Shown piece after piece: positions 1 through 6,886 of a stretch of 21,214 bases of DNA. The first letter of the stretch is position 1. The number at the start of each line of letters is the position of its first letter. The notes below the pieces were generated by a model. It was not told the origin of the DNA. It worked only from the letters and a program-made list of their open reading frames with translations, and made no database searches. Position numbers and translations under genes: made by a program. Origin of the DNA: JAZSMS01 sp045536015 (GTDB taxonomy: Bacteria > Bacillota > Clostridia > Christensenellales > QALW01). The stretch covers positions 1-21,214 of the forward strand of contig JAZSMS010000051.1 of NCBI GenBank assembly GCA_045536015.1, written 5' to 3'.

Positions 1-332
1 ACCGTAAGTTCTTTTCCTGCTGCAAGACAAATAAGGTCTTTAACGGTTATTCCTTTAAAGCGCACAGGTTGCTGAAATGCAAAGCTAATTCCTTTTTTTG
101 CACGCTCGGTAATAGAAAGGTTTGTAATATCCTCTCCATCTAATAAAATTTTACCACTTGTAGGGGTATAAACGCCTGAAATGATTTTTGCAAGCGTACT
201 TTTGCCGCCGCCGTGAGGGCCGGTGACCGCTACAAAACGCTCGTTAATTTTTACCGAAACGTTTTTTAAAATTTCTTTTTTATTATTATTCTCATCAAGC
301 ACAGTGTATGAGATGTTTTGTAATTCTAACAT
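1..332 (-). CDS. SufC-like ABC transporter ATPase, 3' end cut by window edge
   Basis: The first 110 residues of an ABC-type ATPase are visible; the rest lies beyond base 1. The N-terminal strand (MLELQNISYTV) leads to a Walker A at residues 38-46 (GPHGGGKST), a glycine-rich variant of GPNGSGKST. A LLDGEDITNLSITERAKKG stretch and a Q-loop (FAFQQPVRFKG, residues 85-94) follow. The DGEDI..L...ERA..GI..AFQ pattern is typical of SufC-like ATPases, which energise SufB/SufD scaffolds in cytosolic Fe-S cluster assembly rather than membrane transport. The ATG is preceded by GGAGG at 336-341 and by a good promoter, so this is probably the first gene of a unit continuing to the left. The ABC fold is certain; the Suf assignment is inferred from motif style, because the signature and Walker B lie outside the window and SufBD cannot be seen. 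Confidence 0.8.
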   Translation of the reverse strand, partial: MLELQNISYTVLDENNNKKEILKNVSVKINERFVAVTGPHGGGKSTLAKIISGVYTPTSGKILLDGEDITNLSITERAKKGISFAFQQPVRFKGITVKDLICLAAGKELT

Positions 333-362
333 TGCTTCCTCCGAGAAAATTCTTCTATTTAG

Positions 363-391
363 AGTATAGCACATATCAGATATTTTTGCAA
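363..391 (-). promoter_or_regulatory. Sigma-A promoter for the SufC-like gene
   Basis: On the minus strand, TTGCAA (386-391) and TATACT (363-368) are separated by exactly 17 bases. This is a near-consensus housekeeping promoter about 30 bases ahead of the start codon at 332. It suggests the SufC-like unit starts its own transcript here, independent of the small gene upstream. Confidence 0.75.
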
Positions 392-396
392 TTACA

Positions 397-690
397 TTAT
401 GCGTCTAAAATTGCCTTTATTTTTTTATTTTTATCAAGCAAACGCATATATTTTTCATAATACTCACACTCATTTTTGTTACAAGAGCAAATCTTTTTTG
501 CAAAGCACTCGCTTATGCAGCACCAACCATAATTACCGTTAAAACAAACAAATCCCCAATTTTCTTGTGTTTTTTCTACACTTAGCACCTCTCCTTGCGG
601 AATTATTCCTAAAACGTACGAGTTTTTATTGGGTTTTTTTCTTAAATTCATAGGTTCTTTAAACAACAGATATTTGCCGCTTGAATACAT
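397..690 (-). CDS. Small SH3-like domain protein with C-terminal cysteine cluster
   Basis: A 97-residue protein. Residues about 5-65 fit a bacterial SH3 (SH3b) repeat: LRKKPNKNSYVLGIIPQGE, then an NWGFVCFNGNYGWCCISE stretch matching the W-x-V-x-x-x-G-x-x-GW ending of SH3b domains. Seven cysteines follow at 49, 57, 58, 62, 68, 70 and 75, the last ones as CSCNKNEC. No signal peptide or membrane helix is visible, unlike the usual exported cell-wall SH3b proteins, so a cytosolic or spore location is possible. The start ATG is preceded by a GGGAGTGAT ribosome site. It stands alone between the SASP terminator and the promoter of the SufC-like gene. Function is unknown; metal or Fe-S binding by the cysteines is a guess. 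Confidence 0.75.
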   Translation of the reverse strand: MYSSGKYLLFKEPMNLRKKPNKNSYVLGIIPQGEVLSVEKTQENWGFVCFNGNYGWCCISECFAKKICSCNKNECEYYEKYMRLLDKNKKIKAILDA

Positions 691-740
691 TTAAATCACT
701 CCCACTGCAAATATATGCCGAAAATAAAAAAATATTAAAA

Positions 741-764
741 AAAGGAAGGTTTTCACCTTCCCTT
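741..764 (-). terminator. Rho-independent terminator after the SASP gene
   Basis: The inverted repeat GGAAGGT (744-750) / ACCTTCC (755-761) has a four-base loop. Read on the minus strand it is followed by a run of seven T. It lies about 17 bases past the SASP stop, ending the response regulator-kinase-SASP transcript. Confidence 0.85.
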
Positions 765-777
765 TTTATTTATTGAT

Positions 778-933
778 TTATTTAAAATTTCTATTTGCGA
801 TCTCAATAGCCTTTGTAACCATATTACCGCAATCACGTGAAGAAACAGCGCCCCAGCCCGAATTTTTTACTTTATCATAAACGCCTAATTCTTTTGCGAT
901 TTCATGCTTTAAAGCCTCTGACATTCTTGCCAT
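778..933 (-). CDS. Alpha/beta-type small acid-soluble spore protein
   Basis: A 51-residue protein starting MARMSEALKHEIAKELGVYD and ending in a helix GNMVTKAIEIANRNFK. The pattern (K-x-E-I-A-x-E-L-G, then G-x-M-V-T-K-A-I-E-I-A) is that of alpha/beta-type SASPs, which coat DNA in the spore core and protect it from UV and heat. The family is normally 60-75 residues, so this is a short, divergent clostridial form. An upstream in-frame ATG at 969 would add 12 residues, but GGAGGG at 938-943 sits ideally before the ATG at 933, so that start was chosen. The gene begins 19 bases after the kinase stop and has its own terminator. A sigma-G promoter would have to lie inside the kinase gene; I could not identify one. 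Confidence 0.85.
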   Translation of the reverse strand: MARMSEALKHEIAKELGVYDKVKNSGWGAVSSRDCGNMVTKAIEIANRNFK

Positions 934-952
934 AAAGCCCTCCGATAATTTT

Positions 953-2443
953 TTATTTGTAGTCTTCATTGACTACGCTATTATTATCGCCAAGCTTTTG
1001 AATTTTATTGCAACCATTTTCTGCTAATTTTAAATTAAACCAAAAATCAGAGCCTTTTCCTATCGTGCTTTTAATACCAAAATCCACCTCGTGCATAATC
1101 AAAATAGTTTTTACAATAGAAAGTCCAAGTCCGGTTCCTACTTTTGAACGCACGTGTGTTTTGCTTCGGTAATATCTGTCCCATACAAGCGGCAATTCCT
1201 CTTGAGAAATACCTTCACCACTATCAATAATCTGTATAAGAGCCTGTCTGTTTTGCTTGGAAATTTTAATTTTTACAGTTTTATCTTCTCCCGTATAGTT
1301 TATTGCATTACTAAGCAAATTATAAATTACCTGCTGAATTTTTTCAAAATCGGCACAAACAACAAGTTCCTGTGGTGCATCAAGCAAAATATTATAATCT
1401 TTTAGTATAGAAAAACGTTCGATAATAGTCTTAGTAAGCGCGGTTATATCAAAATTTTGTCTGTTTAACTCTTGAGAATTTTCTTGCCGCGAAAGCTCTA
1501 AAATATCATTAACCAAAACTGTAAGTCTGTCAGTTTCGTCTATAATTATTTTAAGATTTTTATCACGTTTTTCCTTATTGTCTCCCGTTATGTCGCGAAC
1601 CATTTCAGCATACATCTTAATCATCGAAAGCGGTGTACGCAAATCGTGCGAAACATTTGCAATAAGCTCGCGTCTAAGAACAGAAGATTTATTTATTTCA
1701 TCCGATGCATATTCTAGAGCATTAGAAAGCTCGGCAATTTCGCCAAATGCATCATCAACAGTAAAGTCAACCTTATTATTTCCAAGCGCAAGTTCACGTG
1801 CCGAGAGTGTAAGTTTTTCTACCGGACGCGAAAACTTCCGCGCTATAAAATATGCAAAAATAAGTGCAATTACAAGCGAAATAAGGGTTGAAAAGAGAAA
1901 TTGGCGTTGGAGCACTGCAACCACTGCAGTAATAGGCTCAATTTGCGAAATAACATATATATACGTTCCTCCGCTTTCAACACCGTCTTCTGCATAAGCA
2001 ACAAAGAAAAATTCTTTTCGTGCGTTATCCGAATTTTGAAGATGCGCATAAGAATCTTTAGTTTCGTCATTTTCAAGCTTTTGGCGAAGATTTTCAATAT
2101 TTTGCTTATATCGCTCCTTTATTTTTTCTACAGTTTGCTGATTCATCTCGCCCATTGCGTTACTTGCGCTTATAACACTGCCTTGTTTATCGGTTATGAT
2201 AATAGTCATATTATTTTTATACGCCGCATCGCGCACCTTACGCTCATTAAGTTGTCCATCTTTATAAAGGCTTACTATCTCGCGTGAATTATCAAGCGTT
2301 TCTTTTGCCATATTGCGTATATAAAAATATTGAAAAAACACAATTTGAATAAGCCAAATAGCAACGAGAATAACTACTGAAAACAAACAAAAGTATTCCC
2401 ACATTTTAAGCTTTACGCTTGCACTTTTATTCTTCTGTTTCAA
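953..2443 (-). CDS. Sensor histidine kinase (HAMP-HisKA-HATPase)
   Basis: A 496-residue membrane kinase. Membrane helices are at about 17-41 and 183-201, flanking an extracytoplasmic sensor segment of about 140 residues. A HAMP linker (about 202-255), a HisKA domain with the phospho-accepting H266 in ANVSHDLRTPLS, and a catalytic domain follow. The latter has an N box (LLSNAINY, 376-383), G1 (DSGEG, 407-411) and G2 (GTGLGLS, 436-442). It overlaps the response regulator by 17 bases and starts with TTG; upstream GGTAGGT is a weak ribosome site, so translation is probably coupled to the regulator. An internal ATG at residue 14 is an alternative start but has no ribosome site. The signal is unknown; the architecture resembles WalK/PhoR-type kinases without a PAS domain. 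Confidence 0.95.
   Translation of the reverse strand: MKQKNKSASVKLKMWEYFCLFSVVILVAIWLIQIVFFQYFYIRNMAKETLDNSREIVSLYKDGQLNERKVRDAAYKNNMTIIITDKQGSVISASNAMGEMNQQTVEKIKERYKQNIENLRQKLENDETKDSYAHLQNSDNARKEFFFVAYAEDGVESGGTYIYVISQIEPITAVVAVLQRQFLFSTLISLVIALIFAYFIARKFSRPVEKLTLSARELALGNNKVDFTVDDAFGEIAELSNALEYASDEINKSSVLRRELIANVSHDLRTPLSMIKMYAEMVRDITGDNKEKRDKNLKIIIDETDRLTVLVNDILELSRQENSQELNRQNFDITALTKTIIERFSILKDYNILLDAPQELVVCADFEKIQQVIYNLLSNAINYTGEDKTVKIKISKQNRQALIQIIDSGEGISQEELPLVWDRYYRSKTHVRSKVGTGLGLSIVKTILIMHEVDFGIKSTIGKGSDFWFNLKLAENGCNKIQKLGDNNSVVNEDYK
959..976. repeat. Inverted repeat at kinase 3' end, before the SASP start
   Basis: GTAGTC (959-964) and GACTAC (971-976) form a perfect 6-bp inverted repeat with a six-base loop. 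It overlaps the kinase's last codons and lies just upstream of the SASP ribosome site. It could fold in the mRNA or act as an operator; chance cannot be excluded for so short a stem. Confidence 0.4.
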
Positions 2444-3107
2444 ATATGTAACCTACCCCACGAACTGTCGAAATCAAATCTCTGTAAGGATCAATACTGC
2501 TTCTTAACATCTTTATATGCGTATCAACCGTTCTGTCATCGCCGAAAAATTCGTATCCCCAAACCTCTGAAAGCAACTGATTTCTCGACAGCGCAATGTT
2601 TTTATTTTTAATCATAAACAAAAGTAAATCATACTCTTTTGGCGTTAAATCAATACGCTTACCGTCAATAAATACCTTACGAGCCGAAACGTCAATATCA
2701 ATACCCTTGATTACGATATGCTTGTTTTGTTGCGACTGATCGTTTTGCTGATGACGCGAAATTATAACATTAATTCTTGCCATAACCTCTTTAGGAGAAA
2801 ACGGTTTAACTACGTAATCGTCTATACCCATTTCAAAACCAAAAAGCTTATCATATTCTTCTCCTCGTGCCGAAAGCATAAGAACTGGAATATCTTTAAT
2901 CTTCTTAATTTCCTTACACGCTGAGAAACCGTCAAGACGTGGCATCATTACGTCAAGAATAATAGCATCATAGTCGTTTGCCCTGCATTTATTAACCGCA
3001 TCCATTCCGTCAACGGCTTCTTCTACCTGATAACCTTCAAATTCTGCAAACTCACGCAAGCCAACGCGAATATTTTCTTCATCGTCAACAATAAGAATTT
3101 TCGCCAT
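2427..3107 (-). CDS. OmpR/PhoB-family response regulator
   Basis: A 226-residue two-domain regulator. The receiver domain (1-118) has the acidic pair D8/D9, phospho-accepting D52 (ILDVMMPRLDG), S79 and K101 in the VVKPFSP motif. The C-terminal winged helix (about 130-224) carries LTPKEYDLLLFMIKN and the recognition segment DDRTVDTHIKMLRSSI, ending in STVRGVGYIFE as in OmpR/PhoB proteins. It is the partner of the overlapping downstream kinase. The ATG follows a strong GGAGGT at about 8 bases. Target genes are unknown; the only other gene in the unit is the SASP, so a stationary-phase or sporulation link is possible but inferred. Confidence 0.96.
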   Translation of the reverse strand: MAKILIVDDEENIRVGLREFAEFEGYQVEEAVDGMDAVNKCRANDYDAIILDVMMPRLDGFSACKEIKKIKDIPVLMLSARGEEYDKLFGFEMGIDDYVVKPFSPKEVMARINVIISRHQQNDQSQQNKHIVIKGIDIDVSARKVFIDGKRIDLTPKEYDLLLFMIKNKNIALSRNQLLSEVWGYEFFGDDRTVDTHIKMLRSSIDPYRDLISTVRGVGYIFETEE

Positions 3108-3138
3108 ATTTTTTACCTCCGTATAAACTTATAATTAT

Positions 3139-3147
3139 ATTATAACA
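3139..3147 (-). promoter_or_regulatory. Extended -10 promoter for the two-component unit
   Basis: On the minus strand TGT-TATAAT (TG one base ahead of a perfect -10) lies 32-40 bases ahead of the response regulator ATG. No convincing -35 is at the right distance, as is common for extended -10 promoters. Confidence 0.5.
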
Positions 3148-3253
3148 AGTCAATGTGTTAGCAAAGTGATAAAAACAAAAATCTTTTAAATACCTTTGCA
3201 ACATAATAATATCACATTCTTTCAATATTTCCAATCTTTTTTGCAAAAAACGT

Positions 3254-3282
3254 TTGACAAAACTCGGCGCTTGGGGTATACT
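3254..3282 (+). promoter_or_regulatory. Sigma-A promoter for tRNA-Arg and rpmB
   Basis: A perfect TTGACA (3254-3259) and TATACT (3277-3282) are spaced by 17 bases. The tRNA begins about 20 bases after the -10, as expected for a stable-RNA promoter. It is one of the strongest promoters in the window. Confidence 0.88.
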
Positions 3283-3302
3283 TATCAACGTTATGAGCAC
3301 TT

Positions 3303-3379
3303 GTGCGCGTAGCTCAGCTGGATAGAGTAACTGGCTACGAACCAGTAGGTCGGGGGTTCGAATCCCTTCGCGCACACCA
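3303..3379 (+). tRNA. tRNA-Arg (anticodon ACG), CCA encoded
   Basis: A full cloverleaf can be drawn. The acceptor stem GTGCGCG (3303-3309) pairs with CGCGCAC (3369-3375), followed by discriminator A and a genome-encoded CCA. The D arm is GCTC...GAGT. The anticodon arm is ACTGG-CTACGAA-CCAGT, giving anticodon ACG (read as ICG after deamination), which decodes CGU/CGC/CGA arginine. The T arm contains GGTTCGAAT. The spurious minus-strand frame across it is a tRNA shadow. Confidence 0.97.
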
Positions 3380-3430
3380 AAGAGTTTTTACTCTAACAAT
3401 TTTTATTTATTCCCAAGGAGGTGTAACGTT

Positions 3431-3622
3431 ATGGCAAAGTATTGTGAAATTTGTCAGAAGGGTGTTATGTCGGGCAATAAGGTAAGCCATTCAAATCGCC
3501 GTTCAAGAACATATTGGGCACCCAACGTTCAGAAGGTAAAAGCTATCGTTGACGGTTCGCCTAAACAGATTTGTGTTTGCACCCGTTGCCTTCGTTCCGG
3601 TAAGGTAACACGCGCATTATAA
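3431..3622 (+). CDS. rpmB: Large ribosomal subunit protein bL28
   Basis: A 63-residue protein of the usual bL28 length, with the conserved N-terminus MAKYCEICQKG and the S-H-S-N-R-R-S-R-T-Y-W-P-N core. Cysteines at 5, 8, 50 and 53 (CEIC and CTRC, with an extra C48) make this the zinc-binding (C+) form. It assembles into the 50S subunit. A GGAGG ribosome site lies upstream of the ATG. It is 51 bases after the tRNA with no separate promoter visible, so it is probably co-transcribed with tRNA-Arg and released by processing at the tRNA 3' end. Confidence 0.97.
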   Translation: MAKYCEICQKGVMSGNKVSHSNRRSRTYWAPNVQKVKAIVDGSPKQICVCTRCLRSGKVTRAL

Positions 3623-3640
3623 TTGATGCAAAAAAATTAA

Positions 3641-3670
3641 GGTCATTGAGAAGTCAATGACCGTTTTTTT
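3641..3670 (+). terminator. Rho-independent terminator of tRNA-Arg/rpmB
   Basis: A nine-base perfect stem GGTCATTGA (3641-3649) / TCAATGACC (3654-3662) with a GAAG loop is followed by a run of seven T. Confidence 0.92.
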
Positions 3671-3682
3671 ATCTATAAAAAA

Positions 3683-3728
3683 GCAAGAATTGGTATAATG
3701 CCCATTTGGGCACCTCGCCATTTCTTGC
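3683..3728. terminator. Bidirectional terminator with internal loop, ending spoIIIA
   Basis: The outer stem GCAAGAA (3683-3689) / TTCTTGC (3722-3728) continues through a TGG/CCA step and a 5-by-5 internal loop to an inner TGCCC/GGGCA stem. A and T tracts flank both sides, so it can stop transcripts from either direction. Its main role is to end the spoIIIA operon, 8 bases past the spoIIIAH stop; it also backs up the rpmB terminator. Confidence 0.82.
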
Positions 3729-3736
3729 CTTTTTTG

Positions 3737-4228
3737 TTATTGTGCCTGGATAATTTTTACTTCACCAGGTGCATACTCGGTTTCGGTAGTAATAATATCT
3801 AAAATTTGAGCAACCTTTGCCTGAGTTAATTCGCTATCCTTAACAACTACGTTTACACTTGTTGTGCCAAAGGTGATTATTGCATCCTCAAACCCTTTCG
3901 CAACTAAAAGCCCTTCGATATTTTTTTCAAGCTCCATACTGTTTACTATTTCCATTTTCATCTGTTGTGCTTCGTTTAGCGTTGTAGTATCAGTATTTGC
4001 ATTTGCAATAACACTGTCTAAATAAGTAATTTCATCAGTTCTATTTGCGTTTCTTTCGCTTTTATAGGTTGTAAAAAAGCTAGCTTCGGCATCAAGTGCA
4101 TCATTTGCAGGCGCCTGCACCTTATTTTCACCACCATCTGCAATATACTTCCAATTTAAAAGACCCGTTATAACCAATAAAAGTGCCATTGCTGAAATTA
4201 CAAGTGCTTTTCTGCTAATTTTAAACAT
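3737..4228 (-). CDS. spoIIIAH: Stage III sporulation protein AH
   Basis: A 163-residue protein with one membrane helix (about 9-27) and an extracellular region. The C-terminal part (GLLVAKGFEDAIITFG..SVNVVVKDSELTQ) has the ring-building fold of the EscJ/PrgK/FliF family. SpoIIIAH in the mother-cell membrane binds SpoIIQ from the forespore, forming the feeding-tube channel across the two membranes around the engulfed forespore. It is shorter than the roughly 218-residue B. subtilis protein, mainly in the linker. It is the last gene of the operon, 12 bases after spoIIIAG, with GGAGAGG before the ATG. Confidence 0.93.
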   Translation of the reverse strand: MFKISRKALVISAMALLLVITGLLNWKYIADGGENKVQAPANDALDAEASFFTTYKSERNANRTDEITYLDSVIANANTDTTTLNEAQQMKMEIVNSMELEKNIEGLLVAKGFEDAIITFGTTSVNVVVKDSELTQAKVAQILDIITTETEYAPGEVKIIQAQ

Positions 4229-4240
4229 AATAACCTCTCC

Positions 4241-4780
4241 TTAATTCATAGTAAATATTTCAACCTGTGACGGTAAAATCTGAAGCACGGTTTCAACCGC
4301 CTTCTCAAGCTCAAGTCGTACGCTTAAGTTTTGTGCGCCTTGTGCTACAACAATCACCCCCTTAATTTCAGGCTCATTATTTTTAAGCACAAATGCGCTC
4401 TCGCTTCCGCCGCTTCCAACCGTCATAGGAGTAGAATTTTCAACAGTAGTCTGTGAAGTCCGTGTACCGCTTTCGGTTGTTTCGGTAGTTGTGCTCGTTT
4501 GCTTTTGGCTGTTCATCGCAGTTACAGTTTCGTCCGAAGAAAAATAAGTTATCATTACTTTTACTTCCCCTGCGCCCTTTATTGATGAAAGCACTTCTTC
4601 AAGCTTTTTTTCGTTTGTTTTTTCTTCTGTAGTATTAGATATGCTTTCAATTTTTGATTTAGAACTATTCTGCGGCAAAAAATACACAAAAACCGCAAGT
4701 AGAACCAATACAGAAACAACAGCAATTTTTCCTTTTTTTGTATCTGTTAATTTTTTTATTTTTGAAAAATCAAACTTCAT
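4241..4780 (-). CDS. spoIIIAG: Stage III sporulation protein AG
   Basis: A 179-residue protein with a short cytosolic N-terminus, a membrane helix at about 18-35 and an extracellular ring-building domain. The segment GAGEVKVMITYFSSDE starts the domain and EIKGVIVVAQGAQNLSVRL ends it. Between them is a Ser/Thr-rich insertion of about 45 residues (TTTETTESGTRTSQTT...), equivalent to the beta insertion that builds the large SpoIIIAG ring. It is shorter than the roughly 230-residue B. subtilis protein. The ATG has an AGGAG site and lies 9 bases after spoIIIAF. Confidence 0.93.
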   Translation of the reverse strand: MKFDFSKIKKLTDTKKGKIAVVSVLVLLAVFVYFLPQNSSKSKIESISNTTEEKTNEKKLEEVLSSIKGAGEVKVMITYFSSDETVTAMNSQKQTSTTTETTESGTRTSQTTVENSTPMTVGSGGSESAFVLKNNEPEIKGVIVVAQGAQNLSVRLELEKAVETVLQILPSQVEIFTMN

Positions 4781-4789
4781 TTTTACTCC

Positions 4790-5206
4790 TTAAAAGTTAA
4801 ATATTATATCTTGTTCATCAATGCAATACATTTGCGATAAAATACTCTTAACTTGATTTTTAAAAACCTCTGCCTGTGCTTTATCCAAAAGCTTTTCCTT
4901 GGATAAATCTATGTAAATTTTGTTTACTTTATTTCCATTTTGTAAAACTGTTACCGTTGCATTTTTATAAAATGCTTTTACTGACTGCTCAACTGAAAAA
5001 GAATAATCCGTCTGCATCTGCTCAAAAGCAGGCAAGCTAACATTTTTTTGTTTTAAAAAATCAATTGCAGGATAGATAAGCGCAAGCGATAAAATTACCG
5101 ATATCGCAAAACGTGCATACTTTTTAATTTTTCCTTCAGTTAAAATCGAATCGCATATTATAGAAACAATACTTATTCCTATAACGGTTAAAATATATTC
5201 CTTCAT
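4790..5206 (-). CDS. spoIIIAF: Stage III sporulation protein AF
   Basis: A 138-residue protein with two N-terminal membrane helices (about 2-18 and 30-48) followed by a soluble domain predicted to have a ring-building fold, the usual SpoIIIAF layout. A longer frame opens at 5260, but GGAGG followed by CGCAGG directly precedes the ATG at 5206, and that start makes an ATGA overlap with the spoIIIAE stop, so it was chosen. The protein is a mother-cell membrane part of the SpoIIIA channel. It contains a plausible extracytoplasmic segment ending in CIDEQDIIFNF. Confidence 0.92.
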   Translation of the reverse strand: MKEYILTVIGISIVSIICDSILTEGKIKKYARFAISVILSLALIYPAIDFLKQKNVSLPAFEQMQTDYSFSVEQSVKAFYKNATVTVLQNGNKVNKIYIDLSKEKLLDKAQAEVFKNQVKSILSQMYCIDEQDIIFNF

Positions 5207-6306
5207 CCTGCGCCTCCCGCGCATGAAGTAATACCTAAAAACAAAAGAAATACCGCACAAACTCCCGCAAGCAATATGAGCAACATTTTATAGCCATTTG
5301 CAACAGAATCAATAAGTTTTACAATAGATTCGTCCGTCCAAGCCGAAGAAATAGCAATAAAAAACTTTAACATAATCATAATTGCAAACAAATTTAAAAT
5401 TGGCATCAGCATTATAGCGCAGCAAACTATCATTCCCGTTACGCCAACCGCACTCTTTAAGCAATTTGCACCCGCAACAATAAAATTCAGGCTATCTCCC
5501 ACCGAACCGCCTATTATCGGTACCGAAGTGTTTACTGCGTATTTTAGGCTTCTTAAACGCATATTATCAGAAACCGATGCCGATATTCCCACAACTGCCG
5601 AAAAAGAGCAAAAAAGCGTAAAACACCCACCTAAAAGCCACGACGAAGCCGTAGAAAAAAACTGCCCTATTCCGCTTAATTTTTCGTCAGGCAAAAGTGA
5701 ATTTATAGCAAGCACCACGGTCGAAGCTAAAATAAGCGTAATTATTACACCGCAAACAATTTTTAAAAGTATAAAAACAAGTATTGAGGCGCTGCCTTGC
5801 AAGGATGCCGAAGAGCTTTGCGCACCCGAAAAAACAAACACCGAAGAAAGCACCGGCAGAAGTTTTTGAAAAAAATTTACAAGCAACGTAATACTGTTTT
5901 TAATTGTTTTGGCTATTTTTATAAAGCTTGTAAGCAAGCTTACACAAAGCACTATTCTGCCACCCAAAAGCGCAATCGAAGAAAACTTTTTACTTATTAT
6001 TTCAAGCTTAGTTACAATAGAAATTATAATACTAACCGCAAACAAAGCCGAAAGTTCGGGCAAAAAGGTCTTAAACGCTTTAAAAATTATGTTAAGTAAA
6101 TTTTCAAACAAGCTTTTCCCCGAAAGTTCAAATTCATTTTTTAAAATACTTTTTAAAATTTCGCTTGGCATAAGATAACTATATTCTTCTTGATTTAATA
6201 CCGAATCCGCTTCGGATAAATCAGGTGTTTCTATTTCTCCTTGTGCATTAGCAAAAACGGGCAAAAAGCACATAAGAACAATAAAAATAAAAAGAATTTT
6301 TTTCAT
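5203..6306 (-). CDS. spoIIIAE: Stage III sporulation protein AE
   Basis: A 367-residue polytopic membrane protein. The N-terminus (MKKILFIFIVLMCFLPVFANA) is a clear signal peptide with cleavage after ANA. An extracytoplasmic segment of about 70 residues and then six to seven hydrophobic helices follow. SpoIIIAE is an integral membrane part of the channel base and is known to need its signal peptide processed. Its length is near the roughly 400-residue B. subtilis protein. The start codon overlaps the spoIIIAD stop as ATGA, implying coupled translation. Confidence 0.94.
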   Translation of the reverse strand: MKKILFIFIVLMCFLPVFANAQGEIETPDLSEADSVLNQEEYSYLMPSEILKSILKNEFELSGKSLFENLLNIIFKAFKTFLPELSALFAVSIIISIVTKLEIISKKFSSIALLGGRIVLCVSLLTSFIKIAKTIKNSITLLVNFFQKLLPVLSSVFVFSGAQSSSASLQGSASILVFILLKIVCGVIITLILASTVVLAINSLLPDEKLSGIGQFFSTASSWLLGGCFTLFCSFSAVVGISASVSDNMRLRSLKYAVNTSVPIIGGSVGDSLNFIVAGANCLKSAVGVTGMIVCCAIMLMPILNLFAIMIMLKFFIAISSAWTDESIVKLIDSVANGYKMLLILLAGVCAVFLLFLGITSCAGGAG

Positions 6307-6689
6307 TCCAACTCCGATGCTATATTTATCAATTCAATAAAATATGGCTTACATATTATTACTACCGTTACGCCTACTGCCACTTCCAGCTTGTCTGCTA
6401 TCGCATTTTCACCTGCATCTCGGCAAATCTGTGCCCCCCACTGACCTAAAAACGAAACGAGGCAAATTTTAAAAATTGTTTTAAGCCACTCGGTGTTTAT
6501 ATTTGCACTTTGAGAAATACTTTTTACTATTTCAATAACACCAAGCAATTCGGCTAAAACAAAAAGTCCTAAAACAACACCAACAGCAATAGCCGCCATT
6601 TTAGAATATTCGGCAGAAAAATTTTTAATTGCAACAACAATAAGCACACCCGCAACGCCGATAAAGATAAGCGAATAAATTTTTTCCAT
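6303..6689 (-). CDS. spoIIIAD: Stage III sporulation protein AD
   Basis: A 128-residue membrane protein with helices at about 5-22, 30-52 and 100-120. Family-typical segments are FLGQWGAQICRDAGENAIADKLE and the C-terminal EVAVGVTVVIICKPYF. It is homologous in part to SpoIIIAC and to export-gate-like proteins and lies in the mother-cell membrane. The ATG overlaps the spoIIIAC stop as TAATG. Confidence 0.94.
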   Translation of the reverse strand: MEKIYSLIFIGVAGVLIVVAIKNFSAEYSKMAAIAVGVVLGLFVLAELLGVIEIVKSISQSANINTEWLKTIFKICLVSFLGQWGAQICRDAGENAIADKLEVAVGVTVVIICKPYFIELINIASELE

Positions 6690-6886
6690 TAAAACAGATT
6701 AAAGGTCGACTTAATCGTTTCAAAAAAGTTGCTTATCATATCAATAACCATAAGCAAAACGATTATTAAGCCTGCAACAGTAGTAACAGTTGCAATATCC
6801 TCTCTACCCCAACGTGTTAGTAATTGATTAAGTACTGTTGTCAAAATTCCTATTGCGGCTATTTTAAAGACAATATCTATACTCAT
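6689..6886 (-). CDS. spoIIIAC: Stage III sporulation protein AC
   Basis: A 65-residue membrane protein of the expected size, with two hydrophobic helices (about 5-21 and 34-52) and the characteristic GREDIATVTTVAGLIIVL segment. It is paralogous to the N-terminal part of SpoIIIAD. The ATG overlaps the spoIIIAB stop as ATGA. Confidence 0.94.
   Translation of the reverse strand: MSIDIVFKIAAIGILTTVLNQLLTRWGREDIATVTTVAGLIIVLLMVIDMISNFFETIKSTFNLF

Noticed and set aside
3148..3253. Possible small RNA or gene between the two-component promoter and the tRNA promoter
   Set aside because: The AT-rich stretch has no frame with a ribosome site and no hairpin with a T tract; I see nothing in it.
3085..3375. 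Minus-strand open frame across the tRNA and the response regulator leader
   Set aside because: Its N-terminus (MREGIRTPDLLVRSQLLYPAELRA style) is the well-known antisense translation of a tRNA. It also overlaps the real promoter and gene start.
5528..6178. Several plus-strand frames opposite spoIIIAE
   Set aside because: They have no ribosome sites and mutually overlap; the minus strand encodes a clear SpoIIIAE with signal peptide.
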